Shown here in pieces: positions 8,821 to 17,492 of a stretch of 64,000 bases of DNA. Location of the stretch: NCBI GenBank assembly GCA_013298125.1, contig JAAFJP010000007.1:124001-188000 (forward strand). Reading direction: 5' to 3'. The notes under the pieces were generated by a model. That model was given only the letters and a program-made list of their open reading frames with translations, was not told where the DNA came from and made no database searches. The position numbers and the translations under genes were made by a program. The stretch is from Cytophagales bacterium (GTDB taxonomy: Bacteria; Bacteroidota; Bacteroidia; Cytophagales; Spirosomataceae). Every line of letters begins with the position of its first letter. Position 1 is the first letter of the stretch.

Positions 8821-8851
8821 TTGGGAAATATTAGAACAACTACTATCTTTG
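8821..8851 (+). promoter_or_regulatory. Promoter of the ECF sigma gene
   Basis: TTG (8821-8823), 20-base spacer, TATCTTTG (8844-8851, perfect TAnnTTTG). This leaves a 5' leader of about 105 bases before the start at 8963. In the 367-base gap 8596-8962 I see no gene and no clear terminator for the peptidase; the rest is AT-rich. Confidence 0.75.
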
Positions 8852-8962
8852 ACACATCCTTTCGGGAAAATCCCAAGAAAGAACAAGCAAATCATTAAAA
8901 TAAAATATAAAACCGATACAATTTGAGGAAAAGCTTTACGTTAACTAAATAGATTTATCAAA

Positions 8963-9565
8963 ATGGAAAAAGTCCATGTTAACGACAGTGAACTTGTATC
9001 ACTTTATATTAAGACTAATGATGAAAAAGCCTTCGAAACGCTTGTTCGCCGTTACAAATCCAAAGTTTATACTACGATTTATTTGATTGTTAAAGATACC
9101 TTCGTAGCCGAAGATCTTATGCAAGATGTTTTCATCAAAGCAGTAGATGTTTTGCGTTCGGGAAGGTATAACGATGAAGGTAAGTTTTTGCCGTGGGTGC
9201 TTAGAATAGCCCACAATATGGCAATTGATTATTTCCGTCGTGATAAACGCTATCCAAATGTTGTATTTGAAGATGGTAGTAGTGTATTCAACACACTTGA
9301 TTTTGCGGAAGACTCATTTGAGGAAATCCAAATCCGTGAAGAATCGCACGCTCATCTGAGAAGCCTGATTAAGTTGCTTCCCGACACGCAGAGAGAGGTT
9401 TTAGTAATGCGTCACTACGAGGACATGAGTTTTCAGGAAATTGCCGATGCTACGGGTGTGAGCATCAATACAGCACTTGGAAGAATGCGTTATGCGTTGA
9501 TAAATCTTCGCAAAATGATGAGCAAACATTCTCCAAGCTATGATACAAATCTTTACGCAGCATGA
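8963..9565 (+). CDS. ECF-type RNA polymerase sigma-70 factor
   Basis: A 200-aa alternative sigma factor. Region 2 spans about residues 10-85 (ETLVRRYKSKVYTTIYLI, AEDLMQDVFIKAVDVL, WVLRIAHNMAIDYFRR, the last being the -10 recognition helix). Region 4 spans about residues 128-185 (LPDTQREVLVMRHYEDMSFQ, then EIADATGVSINTALGRMRYA, the helix-turn-helix for the -35 element). The short linker lacks sigma region 3, as in ECF factors. No classical anti-sigma factor with a membrane helix follows; instead a small acidic protein overlaps its end. It has its own promoter and a strong terminator closes the unit. Confidence 0.95.
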   Translation: MEKVHVNDSELVSLYIKTNDEKAFETLVRRYKSKVYTTIYLIVKDTFVAEDLMQDVFIKAVDVLRSGRYNDEGKFLPWVLRIAHNMAIDYFRRDKRYPNVVFEDGSSVFNTLDFAEDSFEEIQIREESHAHLRSLIKLLPDTQREVLVMRHYEDMSFQEIADATGVSINTALGRMRYALINLRKMMSKHSPSYDTNLYAA

Positions 9566-9785
9566 CGTTATCCGTTACGTCTATCAAGAAACAACGGAAG
9601 CAGAAGATATTTTGATTCAGGACGGATTCGTCCATGACCCCGAAATGTTAGAATTTTATTTGGACATGCTCGATGTCAAGGCAGGTTTAGATAAAAGTTA
9701 TCGCCAACCTTCCGAACGAAGTATAGACAACATACTTGCGTACTCAAGGAATCAAGAAAAGAGCCATCAAACCATGCTTGCATAG
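9540..9785 (+). CDS. Small protein overlapping the end of the sigma factor gene
   Basis: An 81-aa acidic protein, frame-shifted against the sigma gene and overlapping its last 26 bases. I do not recognise a named family. The middle (DPEMLEFYLDMLDVKAGLDK) is helical and acidic, followed by RQPSERSIDNILAYSRN. Translational coupling to the sigma factor and a shared terminator suggest a partner role, possibly control of the sigma factor, but this is inference from position only. The last nine codons and the stop lie inside the left arm and loop of the terminator hairpin, so ribosomes finishing this gene would cover the terminator. Confidence 0.7.
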   Translation: MIQIFTQHDVIRYVYQETTEAEDILIQDGFVHDPEMLEFYLDMLDVKAGLDKSYRQPSERSIDNILAYSRNQEKSHQTMLA

Positions 9786-9806
9786 CGTGGTTTGATGGCT
9801 CTTTTT
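9757..9806 (+). terminator. Strong intrinsic terminator of the sigma factor operon
   Basis: GAGCCATCAAACCATGC and GCGTGGTTTGATGGCTC form a ~17-bp stem with a 7-base loop, followed by TTTTTT. The stop codon of the 81-aa gene (9783-9785) is in the loop. Confidence 0.93.
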
Positions 9807-9817
9807 TAGTATTAAAA

Positions 9818-9946
9818 TGAAGGAATTTACAATGTTCAATTTCCAATACTCAATTTTCAAGTAAAAAAGTTTGACCTTAAACTACTTGAACATTGTTAGT
9901 TGAATATTGAACACGGAACGCCGTCCGATTGAAAATTCCTTCAATA
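9818..9946. repeat. Inverted repeat, TTCAATTTTCAA word family, copy 1
   Basis: Left arm TGAAGGAATTTACAATGTTC... and right arm ...GATTGAAAATTCCTTCA are imperfectly complementary and made of TTCAAT/CAATTTTCAA words. Related copies lie at 39821-39939 and 47256-47351. A small GC-rich palindrome (CGGAACGCCGTCCG) is embedded in the right arm. Confidence 0.75.
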
Positions 9947-9951
9947 AAAAC

Positions 9952-10893
9952 TCACAATCTTAGCGTTTCATGATGCTCCAAGAAATCTTGGTAGGCTAAT
10001 GCTATGCCTTCTTTCAAATCTATTGTGTGCTTCCAACCTTGGGCGTGCAGTCTTGATACGTCCATGAGTTTGCGGGGTGTGCCGTCTGGTTTTGTGGTGT
10101 CCCAAATCAATTCTCCTTCAAATCCTACGATTTTACTGACCGTCTCGGCTAATTCTTTGATGGTTACGTCTGTTCCTGTGCCTACGTTGATGAATTCTGG
10201 TTGGCTGTAATTTTCCATGAGGTACGCACAGGCTTCGGCAAGGTCATCTGCGTGTAGGAACTCCCGCATAGGTGAGCCTGTTCCCCAGAGCGTAACTGAT
10301 TCATTTCCAGAGGCTTTTGCTTCATGAAACTTGCGAATCATGGCTGGCAAAACGTGAGATTTTTGGAGGTCGTAATTGTCATTTGGACCATAGAGATTTG
10401 TTGGCATTACGGAAATAAAATCACACCCGTATTGACTTCTGTATGCTTCACACAACTTAATTCCTGCGATTTTGGCGATGGCATAAGGCTCGTTGGTTTC
10501 TTCCAAAAATCCACTCAAAAGATAGTCTTCTTTAAGAGGTTGTGGGGCAAGTTTTGGATAAATACATGACGAACCTAAGAACATCAATTTCTTTACGCCC
10601 GTCTCATAGGCACTGTGAATGACGTTGTTTTGGATTGCTAAATTTTCGTATAAAAAATCAGCTCGGTAGGTATTGTTGGCAATGATTCCGCCTACTTTTG
10701 CAGCTGCCAAGAATACGTAATCAGGTTTTTCAGTTTGAAAAAAATCTGAAACGGCTTGTTGGTTACGAAGGTCAAGTTCTTTGGAGGTTCGGAGGATAAA
10801 ATTAGTGAATCCTTTTTCTTGTAATTTTCGATGAATTGCCGACCCGACCATACCTCTGTGTCCTGCAATGTATATTTTTGATTTTTTTTGCAC
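9952..10893 (-). CDS. fcl: GDP-L-fucose synthase (short-chain dehydrogenase/reductase type)
   Basis: This enzyme epimerises and reduces GDP-4-keto-6-deoxy-mannose to GDP-L-fucose for surface polysaccharide. The NADP-binding [11 protein letters not shown] loop lies at the N-terminus, and the catalytic Ser-Tyr-Lys set is present (FLGSSCIYP, then [11 protein letters not shown]). [10 protein letters not shown] and [16 protein letters not shown] are also typical. I chose the GTG at 10893 ([14 protein letters not shown]) because the Rossmann strand normally starts within a few residues; the upstream ATG at 10956 would add 21 residues encoded by repeat sequence. The partner GDP-mannose dehydratase is not in the window. 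Confidence 0.93.
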   Translation of the reverse strand: MQKKSKIYIAGHRGMVGSAIHRKLQEKGFTNFILRTSKELDLRNQQAVSDFFQTEKPDYVFLAAAKVGGIIANNTYRADFLYENLAIQNNVIHSAYETGVKKLMFLGSSCIYPKLAPQPLKEDYLLSGFLEETNEPYAIAKIAGIKLCEAYRSQYGCDFISVMPTNLYGPNDNYDLQKSHVLPAMIRKFHEAKASGNESVTLWGTGSPMREFLHADDLAEACAYLMENYSQPEFINVGTGTDVTIKELAETVSKIVGFEGELIWDTTKPDGTPRKLMDVSRLHAQGWKHTIDLKEGIALAYQDFLEHHETLRL

Positions 10894-10904
10894 GTGTGAA
10901 ATGA

Positions 10905-10977
10905 ATTGGAAAATTTGAAGATTTGGAAAATTTGAAAATAATGTAACCAATTCCAAACTTACATCTTCAAATTGCTA
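10905..10977. repeat. AATTTGAAGATTTGG inverted repeat upstream of fcl
   Basis: GGAAAATTTGAAGATTTGG on the left is answered by CCAAACTTACATCTTCAAATT on the right. Built from AAATTTG words and related to the octamer run at 11114-11143. It covers the upstream ATG that would extend fcl. Confidence 0.6.
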
Positions 10978-11113
10978 AAACTTTGGGGCAATTAAATGGA
11001 ATGAATTTTGTTGTTTTCAATTAAGAATAAAAATCGTAATTTTCCGTTTTACAAAAGTAATACATTCGTTTTAAACTGGCTGAATATTTGACAATTAGAT
11101 TCCTTTTGGGCTT

Positions 11114-11143
11114 TCAAATTTTCAAATTTTCAAATTTTCAAAT
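11114..11143. repeat. Tandem octamer CAAATTTT, about four copies
   Basis: Four successive copies of an 8-base unit (CAAATTTT, last one partial), ending 6 bases before the start codon at 11150. Copy number may vary by slippage and would change the distance between any promoter and the start codon. Confidence 0.85.
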
Positions 11144-11149
11144 TAATTT

Positions 11150-12160
11150 ATGAAGCTGTTTCCTCAATTATTAACATTCACATTCTTACTTTTTACCCTC
11201 AATGCAATCGGGCAAGTAACGGATGAATTTAAGACAAAAGCAAAGCCACAAACTGATACTTCCGCTAAGAAAAAAGGGGGGCTTTTAGGTGGTTTAATTC
11301 AAACTGATATTTTAGATAATATCAAGAATGCCAAACAGACCATTAAAGATGTAAAAGAAGACATAAAAAATAATAAAGAGGAGTTTAAAAGGGTAAAAGG
11401 TGAGACAGGAGACCTTTCTGCCGACTTAGGATTAAAAATAGGTAAGTCGAAAAAGAAGACTAAGGTAAAGAAAAAACCGAAGGACGAATATGAAGATATT
11501 AAGTTTGAACTTCGTATAGGCGAGTATGGTTCGGGTACGAGATTGACGATTGAGGAGATTAATGTTTTGCGTAATCCTGACGAGGCAGAACCGAGTATTT
11601 ATGCCAAAGAAATTTGGTGGTATGACCCTAAATTAAGGCGTGTTACCAACGTTCCAAGAAAAGATAAAGATTACGGTGAAATTTGTCACGGACCTTATAA
11701 AAAGTATGTGAATGATGAATTGGTAGAAGAAGGATTCTTTTACGTAGGTACAAAAGATGGACGTTGGGAGACTTACAATCAGGAGTATATTTTGTTATCA
11801 AAAGAAAAATATCGGGAGGGCTTTTTAGCGGATTCAAGGATTACTTATTACGATAAAGAAGAGACTAAAATCAAAGAAGTTGTACCTGTAAAATTCAATA
11901 AAGTAACAGGTGAATATCGTTCATTTTATAATGCTGGACAACTGAAAGAAGAAGGCAGATTTGATGATAGCGTAAAGGTAGGACGTTGGCGAGAATATCA
12001 TCAATTTGGCACAGGAGGGCGTTTGAAGAAGGAAACAATGTATGCCAGAGATAAATTTGACACTACGCCCGCAGAGGTTTTGGTAGAAAGAGACGAGAAA
12101 GGAAAGATTATATATGAAGCTCCTAAGAAGGTGAAAAAGAAGGAGGAAGAGGAGAATTGA
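11150..12160 (+). CDS. Secreted MORN-like repeat protein
   Basis: A 336-aa exported protein with a signal peptide (MKLFPQLLTFTFLLFTLNAIGQ). A lysine-rich, probably helical section follows at about residues 40-120 (KNAKQTIKDVKEDIKNNKEE, KSKKKTKVKKKP). The second half has short beta repeats of the MORN / YwqK type (GPYKKYVNDELVEEGFFYVG, KDGRWETYNQ, GEYRSFYNAGQLKEEGRFDD, KVGRWREYHQFG). Such repeats occur in bacterial surface and toxin-associated proteins, but no function follows from them. The C-terminus is a lysine/glutamate tail. It is a single gene with a strong terminator. Confidence 0.8.
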   Translation: MKLFPQLLTFTFLLFTLNAIGQVTDEFKTKAKPQTDTSAKKKGGLLGGLIQTDILDNIKNAKQTIKDVKEDIKNNKEEFKRVKGETGDLSADLGLKIGKSKKKTKVKKKPKDEYEDIKFELRIGEYGSGTRLTIEEINVLRNPDEAEPSIYAKEIWWYDPKLRRVTNVPRKDKDYGEICHGPYKKYVNDELVEEGFFYVGTKDGRWETYNQEYILLSKEKYREGFLADSRITYYDKEETKIKEVVPVKFNKVTGEYRSFYNAGQLKEEGRFDDSVKVGRWREYHQFGTGGRLKKETMYARDKFDTTPAEVLVERDEKGKIIYEAPKKVKKKEEEEN

Positions 12161-12182
12161 GTAGGCAGTTTTCAGTAGGCAT
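12161..12182. repeat. AGTAGGCAG word repeat
   Basis: AGTAGGCAGTTTTCAGTAGG, right after the stop codon. The same phrase recurs upstream of the OmpA-family gene at 17322-17354. Confidence 0.55.
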
Positions 12183-12183
12183 T

Positions 12184-12228
12184 AAAAAGGGTTAATCAGA
12201 GTTTTAATAGACCTGATTAACCCTTTTT
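12184..12228 (+). terminator. Intrinsic terminator
   Basis: AAAAAGGGTTAATCAG and CTGATTAACCCTTTTT form a 16-bp stem with a 13-base loop; the T-run is part of the right arm. It ends the MORN-like gene and would also work on the other strand. Confidence 0.9.
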
Positions 12229-12417
12229 CATAGATTAGATTTAAAATATAAGTATTCGCTGAGAAACAGTTAATGTTAGTTGAAATCTAATTTTGACATA
12301 CAACTATCTAATAATTAATGATTTAGGAGTTTTTTTAACTTAATGACTTATAAACTTTAAACTTAACAACTACTTAGATTAGATTTATTAAGATAATGTT
12401 TTCCTAAAATCTTACCG

Positions 12418-12425
12418 TAATTTTG
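12418..12425 (+). promoter_or_regulatory. Candidate -7 box for the heptose kinase gene
   Basis: TAATTTTG fits TAnnTTTG, 25 bases before the start codon. No clear TTG at the -33 position. Confidence 0.45.
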
Positions 12426-12450
12426 TGTTGTAATACGCTAAATCAAAAAA

Positions 12451-13437
12451 ATGACCCTCCCAGAAATATTCGATAATTTTAATTCGCTCAAAGTCCTCAT
12501 CATTGGCGACGTTATGCTTGATGCCTATACATGGGGAAAGGTAGAGAGAATTTCGCCCGAAGCCCCCGTACCCATCGTGAATGTGCGGAGTCGTGAGGTG
12601 CGTTTGGGTGGTGCTGGTAACGTCGTGATGAATGTTCAAGCCCTTGGTGCTGAGCCTATTATCTGTTCGGTCATTGGCTCAGATGCTTATGGCGATGCTT
12701 TATTGAAACTACTGAGAGAACAAAATCTTTCAACTGAGGGGATTATCCAATCCGAAACCCGAATCACGACTGTCAAAGAACGAATCATTGCGGGTTCACA
12801 ACAGATTGTGAGAGTCGATACTGAAACTGATAAGCTCATCAATGATTCTGAAAATCAGATACTTACCAATAAAATAAAGGATTTAGCACAAAATGCTGAT
12901 GTAATTATTTTTGAAGATTATGATAAAGGAGTTTTGTCGAAAGAGTTAATCCACGACATTATTTCTTTTGCTAATCATCATAATATTCCTACCATCGTTG
13001 ATCCTAAAAAACGTAATTTTTTGTACTACCAGAACGCCACTCTTTTCAAACCAAATTTGAAGGAATTGAAGGAAGGCTTAGCGATTCATTTTGATGTAAA
13101 AAATCCCGAAGAATTATCAGAGGCTGTGGCTATGTTAAAATCAGCCCTTGATTTGGGAGGAGTCTTCTTAACGCTCTCAGAAAGAGGTGTTTACATAGAT
13201 TTTAAGCATGAGAGAAAGGCAATCCCTGCTCACATACGTACGATTGCAGACGTATCGGGTGCGGGTGATACGGTCATTTCTATTGCTGCCTGTTGCTTGG
13301 CTTTAGGGCTTTCACCCGAATTGATTGCAGGACTTTCAAATTTGGGTGGAGGTTTAGTTTGTGAGTCGGTGGGAGTTGTGCCAATTAATAAAGAATTACT
13401 GAAACAAGAAGCCCTTTTGCATTTGTACGTTGAATAG
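12451..13437 (+). CDS. rfaE1: D-glycero-beta-D-manno-heptose-7-phosphate kinase
   Basis: This ribokinase-family enzyme makes heptose-1,7-bisphosphate on the way to ADP-heptose for lipopolysaccharide core. The 328-aa protein is the stand-alone kinase half (RfaE domain I); no cytidylyltransferase domain is attached. Motifs: IGDVMLDAYTWGKVERISPE and APVPIV near the N-terminus, LGGAGNVVMNVQALG as the sugar-binding glycine motif, IVDPKKRNF, and the catalytic region DVSGAGDTVISIA, in which the Asp after GAG is the base. Highly typical of the family, so the call is firm. Confidence 0.94.
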   Translation: MTLPEIFDNFNSLKVLIIGDVMLDAYTWGKVERISPEAPVPIVNVRSREVRLGGAGNVVMNVQALGAEPIICSVIGSDAYGDALLKLLREQNLSTEGIIQSETRITTVKERIIAGSQQIVRVDTETDKLINDSENQILTNKIKDLAQNADVIIFEDYDKGVLSKELIHDIISFANHHNIPTIVDPKKRNFLYYQNATLFKPNLKELKEGLAIHFDVKNPEELSEAVAMLKSALDLGGVFLTLSERGVYIDFKHERKAIPAHIRTIADVSGAGDTVISIAACCLALGLSPELIAGLSNLGGGLVCESVGVVPINKELLKQEALLHLYVE

Positions 13438-13454
13438 TGATTAGTGATTCAAAC

Positions 13455-13660
13455 AATTGATAATCAACAGACTTGTTGTGAATTGATTATCAGACAGTTA
13501 GCATTAAAATTATCTTTTTGGAAATTTTAAATACCATTGACCACCCCCTACCCCCTTCAAAGGGGGACTTGCACTAATGGTAAATCCCCCTTTGAAGGGG
13601 GTAGGGGGATGTTCAATGGTATTAAAACCTGTAACTATCTGATAATCAACAGATAACAAA
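13455..13660. repeat. Nested inverted repeats around a GC-rich palindrome
   Basis: Three layers are visible. The inner layer is CCCCCTACCCCCTTCAAAGG against CCCCCTTTGAAGGGGGTAGG. The middle layer is TTTTAAATACCATTGA (13526-13541) against TCAATGGTATTAAAA (to 13627). The outer layer is TTGATTATCAGACAGTTA (13484-13501) against TAACTATCTGATAATCAA (13635-13652), with extra TGATAATCAACAG words outside. No gene lies here; a short open frame at 13510-13692 is made entirely by the repeat. Confidence 0.85.
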
Positions 13661-13716
13661 TCTAATTGTTTATTTACAAGAAATAACAACATCGTTTAAA
13701 TTGCTTCAATTATTCC

Positions 13717-14028
13717 CTACTCAGGCTTTTCTTCTATCCCCAAGGTTGTCAAAGATGGATTTATCATTCTGGTTGTAATAACAACCTTGAAAATTTTATT
13801 GCCCGCCAAACTAAACTCAGCCACAAATTTCCCTTTCTCTTTCAAACTCCTATACACAGCGGTGTAGTTTATTTTCGAGTCCCAACCATTGATTGCCAAA
13901 GCCGCTTTCAGTTGGTCGAGGCATTTGCTGAGGTTTGAAAAATAGTTAAAAACTGTTTCTTTTTGGCGAATGGTATTTAATGAACCAATCGAAATTACCG
14001 CTATTTCATAGATGGTTTGTTGTTTCAT
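13717..14028 (-). CDS. Hypothetical protein, 103 aa
   Basis: A small soluble protein that I do not recognise. It starts MKQQTIYEIAVISIGSLN, has a helical middle (NYFSNLSKCLDQLKAAL), then a beta-rich part (YTAVYRSLKEKGKFVAEFSL, KIFKVVITTRMINP). Codon use looks like that of neighbours. It could be a small DNA- or protein-binding factor, but no motif supports this. Confidence concerns being a real gene. Confidence 0.5.
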   Translation of the reverse strand: MKQQTIYEIAVISIGSLNTIRQKETVFNYFSNLSKCLDQLKAALAINGWDSKINYTAVYRSLKEKGKFVAEFSLAGNKIFKVVITTRMINPSLTTLGIEEKPE

Positions 14029-14132
14029 GTTTTGAGTAGTAAATTAAAATGAAAAATTATCTCACTATTTTTCAAACATAAAACTTTTCCTAAACGTTCA
14101 GCGTTTTACTATCATACATCTGAAGTCAAAAT

Positions 14133-14167
14133 AAAAAAAGCCTTGCTATGAAGCGAGGCTTTTTTGT
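14133..14167 (-). terminator. Intrinsic terminator of the phosphoesterase gene
   Basis: AAAAAAAGCCTTGCT and AGCGAGGCTTTTTT pair with one G-T and a short loop. On the minus strand it follows the stop codon at 14187 by about 20 bases and is followed by T-rich sequence. Confidence 0.88.
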
Positions 14168-14186
14168 TTTCAAAATGTCTATTATT

Positions 14187-15452
14187 CTACCCCTTCACCA
14201 ACTCAAACACCGTAATCTCAGGCGGCATACCTACTCTGCCAGGATAACCAATATAGCCATATCCACGATTTATATAGAGTTTTTGTTCTCCTTCTTCGTA
14301 CAGTCCAGCCCACTGTTTATAGGCGTATTGTGCAGGAGACCATGTTTTTCCACCAACAGTTATTCCAAACTGTGTACCGTGCGTATGTCCCGAAAACATT
14401 ACGTCAATGTCTTTGTACTTGGTATTTACCTCCTTATCCCAATGCGTAGGGTCGTGCGAGAGGAGTAATTTTACAGGGGCTTCGTCTGTTCCTTGATGAG
14501 CTTTATGCAGATTTCCGTAGGTGTGAAAACGTCCTTGTCCGCTAATATTTTGTACCCCAATGATGGCTAATTTTTCTCCGCCTTGTTCAATAAAACGATG
14601 TTCGTCCATCAATAAATCGTAGCCCATAATCTTGTGGGCGTGCATTAAGTCTTTGAGGTTTTGCTGTTTAGCCGCTTTATTACCTTCCCAATTCACATAA
14701 TCTGCATAATCATGGTTGCCGAGGGTACTGAATACACCCAGCGGAGCTTTTACCTTGTTAAAAATATCAACGTATTGGTTTACTTCGGTTGCCAAATTAT
14801 TCACCAAATCTCCCGTAAAAAATACCATGTCTGGCTTTTCTTTCATCAACATTTCTACGCCACCTTTCACGGCTACTTTATTGAAAAACGAACCTGAGTG
14901 AATATCCGAAATCTGAGCAATGGTCATACCCTCAAATGCTTTTGGCAGGTTTTTCAAGGCTAATTTTACTCTGCGGATTCTATAATCATGAGCCCCCGAG
15001 ATAATGCCCCAAGTCAAAGCAATCGCTGGTACTGCACCCGCTACGACGGCAGTTTTCATCAAAAAATCAGAACGAGTGATATTCCCAGTTCCTCCAATAG
15101 GTGCATTTGACGTAACCGTATGCCCTGTAAATTTAGAGACAATCCATCGAACCAATCTTCCTAAATCATCAATCAAAAGAAATAAAACTACGAAGATTTT
15201 AGAGATATAATTGATAAAAACGCCTACCATAATGATTGTACGGAGGTTTTTGCCCAGAATATCAGGATTGGTAAAGTTATACACCCACATACCCGCAAGC
15301 GTAAGGGCAGTAACGCCCCAGAAAAGATACTTGATAATGTTCTGGGTATTTTGTGCAAGATTCTGAGTCGAAATTTTAACCGCTTGCCAAACGTACCAAT
15401 CTATCAACAAGAAGATGATGGTAATGATGGGAATGATAACGAGTTTGTTCAT
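14187..15452 (-). CDS. Membrane-anchored calcineurin-like metallophosphoesterase
   Basis: A 421-aa protein with about four N-terminal transmembrane segments (near residues 4-24, 40-58, 72-95, and a further segment at about 130-150 after the LMKTAVVAGAVPAIALTWG stretch). The catalytic domain at about 185-415 carries the dinuclear-metal motifs: DIHSG (D-x-H), FTGDLVNN (GD), LGNHDYADY (GNHD), LLSHDPTHW (H) and FSGHTHGTQFG (GHTH). The active site would face outward. Related proteins include YaeI-type phosphodiesterases acting on lipid or UDP-sugar phosphoesters; the substrate here is unknown. The domain and membrane topology are clear. Confidence 0.9.
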   Translation of the reverse strand: MNKLVIIPIITIIFLLIDWYVWQAVKISTQNLAQNTQNIIKYLFWGVTALTLAGMWVYNFTNPDILGKNLRTIIMVGVFINYISKIFVVLFLLIDDLGRLVRWIVSKFTGHTVTSNAPIGGTGNITRSDFLMKTAVVAGAVPAIALTWGIISGAHDYRIRRVKLALKNLPKAFEGMTIAQISDIHSGSFFNKVAVKGGVEMLMKEKPDMVFFTGDLVNNLATEVNQYVDIFNKVKAPLGVFSTLGNHDYADYVNWEGNKAAKQQNLKDLMHAHKIMGYDLLMDEHRFIEQGGEKLAIIGVQNISGQGRFHTYGNLHKAHQGTDEAPVKLLLSHDPTHWDKEVNTKYKDIDVMFSGHTHGTQFGITVGGKTWSPAQYAYKQWAGLYEEGEQKLYINRGYGYIGYPGRVGMPPEITVFELVKG

Positions 15453-15635
15453 TGAATGAGATGATTGTTTATCCCATGAAAACTTAAAAAATAGATAGGT
15501 GGTTCAATGATGGGCTTTTTTGTGATGAGTGGTTGATATTTTTACCAATAAATCCAAAACATTCAGATTTAGCTTTCAAAAAAGGTATCAAATCTAATTC
15601 CCATAGTGTACATCCCAAAAGTGCTGAAATACCTA

Positions 15636-17303
15636 TCAGTTCTTCAAAACCTTAAACTCAACCCGTCTGTTAATTGCCTGATTTTCAGGCGTATCGTTTG
15701 GAACTTTTGGGTCATATTTACCATACCCTTTAGCGGTAATACGCTCAGCAGGTACGCCTTGGGTGAGGAGGTAGTTACGCACTACGTCTGCACGTTCTTG
15801 CGATAGTTTATTGTTCACTAAGTCAGTTCCCAAGTTATCGGTATGTCCACCGATTTCTGTAAGCATTTTAGTATTTTCTTTGAAAAATGAAGCTAAACGA
15901 TTCAACTCATAGAAAGACTCGGGTTGAAGGGCTGCCTTTCCAAATTGAAAGAAAATATTTTTCATTTCAATTTTTGTGCCCACTTCTACATTTTTTGAAG
16001 GGATTACGGTCATATCCTTCCCTTCGATTTCGAGGTATTTGCCCGTTATTTTACTCAAATCAATGTTTTCGGAGGTACTGATATAGCCGTCAATTTTGGT
16101 GGTGATTCCGTAGTTTTTTCCGTAGGGTAAAACCACTTTATAAATCCCCGTGATGGGGTCGGGAGTGGCAATGCCTAATTCTTTTCCGTTGGTTAAGTCT
16201 TCATAAATGATTTTTGCGTTATTGGGTACTTTGCCCGTTTTGCCATCAATTACTTTTCCTGAAACCAATACCACTGGGTCAGATTTTGTAGGCTCAATCT
16301 TCACAGGGACAGTGCCAGGTGGATTTTTCTGTCCTCCTGCCATTGGTGAAGTTGTAGTTTCTGTTGGTTTTGTGGTTTCAACGGGTTTGGGTTGGTCTAT
16401 TTTCAAACGAAAAATATCTTTCTTCCCGACAGAATTATTACTCGAAATAAAATAAGCATAATCGCCTGCCGCCGAGATGGTGTAATAGGCATCGTATTGG
16501 TCGGTATTGATAGGTTCTCCGATGTTGGTAGGCTCTGTCCAATTTATCCAAGTTTCATCTTTTCGCTTGCAAACCCAGATGTCATTACTGCCTTTTCCAC
16601 CCTCACGATTACTCGAAAAATAGAGTGTTTTGCCGTCTGCGGCTAAGAATGGGGTTGTTTCTGTAAAATCGGTATTGACATCATCGCCCAAATTCATCGG
16701 TTCAGACCAAGAGCCGTCTTTTTCTAAAAATGAAGCATAAATATCGTCTTCGTCAGAATTTTTCTTTTCTGAAAAAGCCATCAAAAGAACTTTGCCATCA
16801 TTTGAAAGATAGCCATATTCATTCTTCCCACGACTCAGTTTTTCGTATTTTGGAATATTTATTTTTTGAGGAATCTCCCATCCATTAGCTGATTTTTTAG
16901 CGATTGAAAAACCACGAGTTTCGTATTGCCCGTTCACGTAAGCACCTTTTACCAAGATGGTTTGTCCATCGGGCGAAACGCTATAAATGGTATTGTATTG
17001 GTCACGGTTGAGACTTTCGGGCATACGACGGGCGGTTGTCCATGCCCCCATGAGACTCTCAGAATACCAAATATCTTGCGAACCCGCAATTTGCTCAGTA
17101 CCAGCCATGCCGAACTTGTTTTGTGGATGATTTTTACGCCCAAAATAAAGCGTTTTCCCATCGGGCGACATCACAGGATTGAGTTCCGAATATTCAGTAT
17201 TGACGGCAGAACCGATGCTTTCAGGCTTGTTTTGAGCTGTAAGCTGAGAGATATTACCTATGAGTAACGAGATAGTAATGAGAGATTGGAGAGTGGTTTT
17301 CAT
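15636..17303 (-). CDS. OmpA-family protein with PD40 beta-propeller repeats
   Basis: This 555-aa envelope protein has a signal peptide (residues 1-23, ending LTAQ). The N-terminal half has WD40-like PD40 repeats: SELNPVMSPDGKTLYFGRKN, YSVSPDGQTILVKG, GYLSNDGKVLLMAFSE, TPFLAADGKTLYFSSNREGG. A carboxypeptidase-like beta-sandwich follows at about 345-415. The C-terminus (about 440-555) is an OmpA peptidoglycan-binding domain with TEIGGHTDNLGTD, SQERADVVRNYL and NRRVEFKV. This architecture is common in Bacteroidota and includes proteins linked to gliding and T9SS (PorE-like). It probably tethers an outer-membrane complex to peptidoglycan. Confidence 0.9.
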   Translation of the reverse strand: MKTTLQSLITISLLIGNISQLTAQNKPESIGSAVNTEYSELNPVMSPDGKTLYFGRKNHPQNKFGMAGTEQIAGSQDIWYSESLMGAWTTARRMPESLNRDQYNTIYSVSPDGQTILVKGAYVNGQYETRGFSIAKKSANGWEIPQKINIPKYEKLSRGKNEYGYLSNDGKVLLMAFSEKKNSDEDDIYASFLEKDGSWSEPMNLGDDVNTDFTETTPFLAADGKTLYFSSNREGGKGSNDIWVCKRKDETWINWTEPTNIGEPINTDQYDAYYTISAAGDYAYFISSNNSVGKKDIFRLKIDQPKPVETTKPTETTTSPMAGGQKNPPGTVPVKIEPTKSDPVVLVSGKVIDGKTGKVPNNAKIIYEDLTNGKELGIATPDPITGIYKVVLPYGKNYGITTKIDGYISTSENIDLSKITGKYLEIEGKDMTVIPSKNVEVGTKIEMKNIFFQFGKAALQPESFYELNRLASFFKENTKMLTEIGGHTDNLGTDLVNNKLSQERADVVRNYLLTQGVPAERITAKGYGKYDPKVPNDTPENQAINRRVEFKVLKN

Positions 17304-17321
17304 AGAGAAAATGATAGCTAA

Positions 17322-17354
17322 GTAGTAGGCAGTAAAGAGTTTTCAGTAGGCAGT
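17322..17354. repeat. AGTAGGCAG word repeat, second occurrence
   Basis: AGTAGTAGGCAGTAAAGAG followed by TTTTCAGTAGGCAGTTTT, in the leader of the OmpA-family gene. It shares its phrase with 12161-12182. Confidence 0.55.
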
Positions 17355-17436
17355 TTTGTCTGCATTATCCTAACTATTATTACTACACACTTAAATTTTT
17401 ATTTTTAACGAAAAGTAAAGCGTAAAATTGTTGCAT

Positions 17437-17476
17437 AAAAAAGGTAGTAGGCATTTTGACAACCTACTACCTTTTT
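17437..17476 (-). terminator. Intrinsic terminator of hicAB
   Basis: AAAAAGGTAGTAGG and CCTACTACCTTTTT form a 14-bp stem; it follows the hicB stop codon by about 17 bases on the minus strand. The arms use the same AGTAGG word as the neighbouring repeat. Confidence 0.9.
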
Positions 17477-17492
17477 ATGAAAATATCATTCA

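Noticed and set aside
9952-10956. Longer start for GDP-fucose synthase
   Set aside because: The extra 21 residues come from AAATTTG repeat sequence; the Rossmann strand begins right after the GTG at 10893. The evidence is modest, so the longer form is not excluded.
13510-13692. 60-aa open frame on the minus strand
   Set aside because: It lies wholly in the nested inverted repeat, is low in complexity and has no family likeness.
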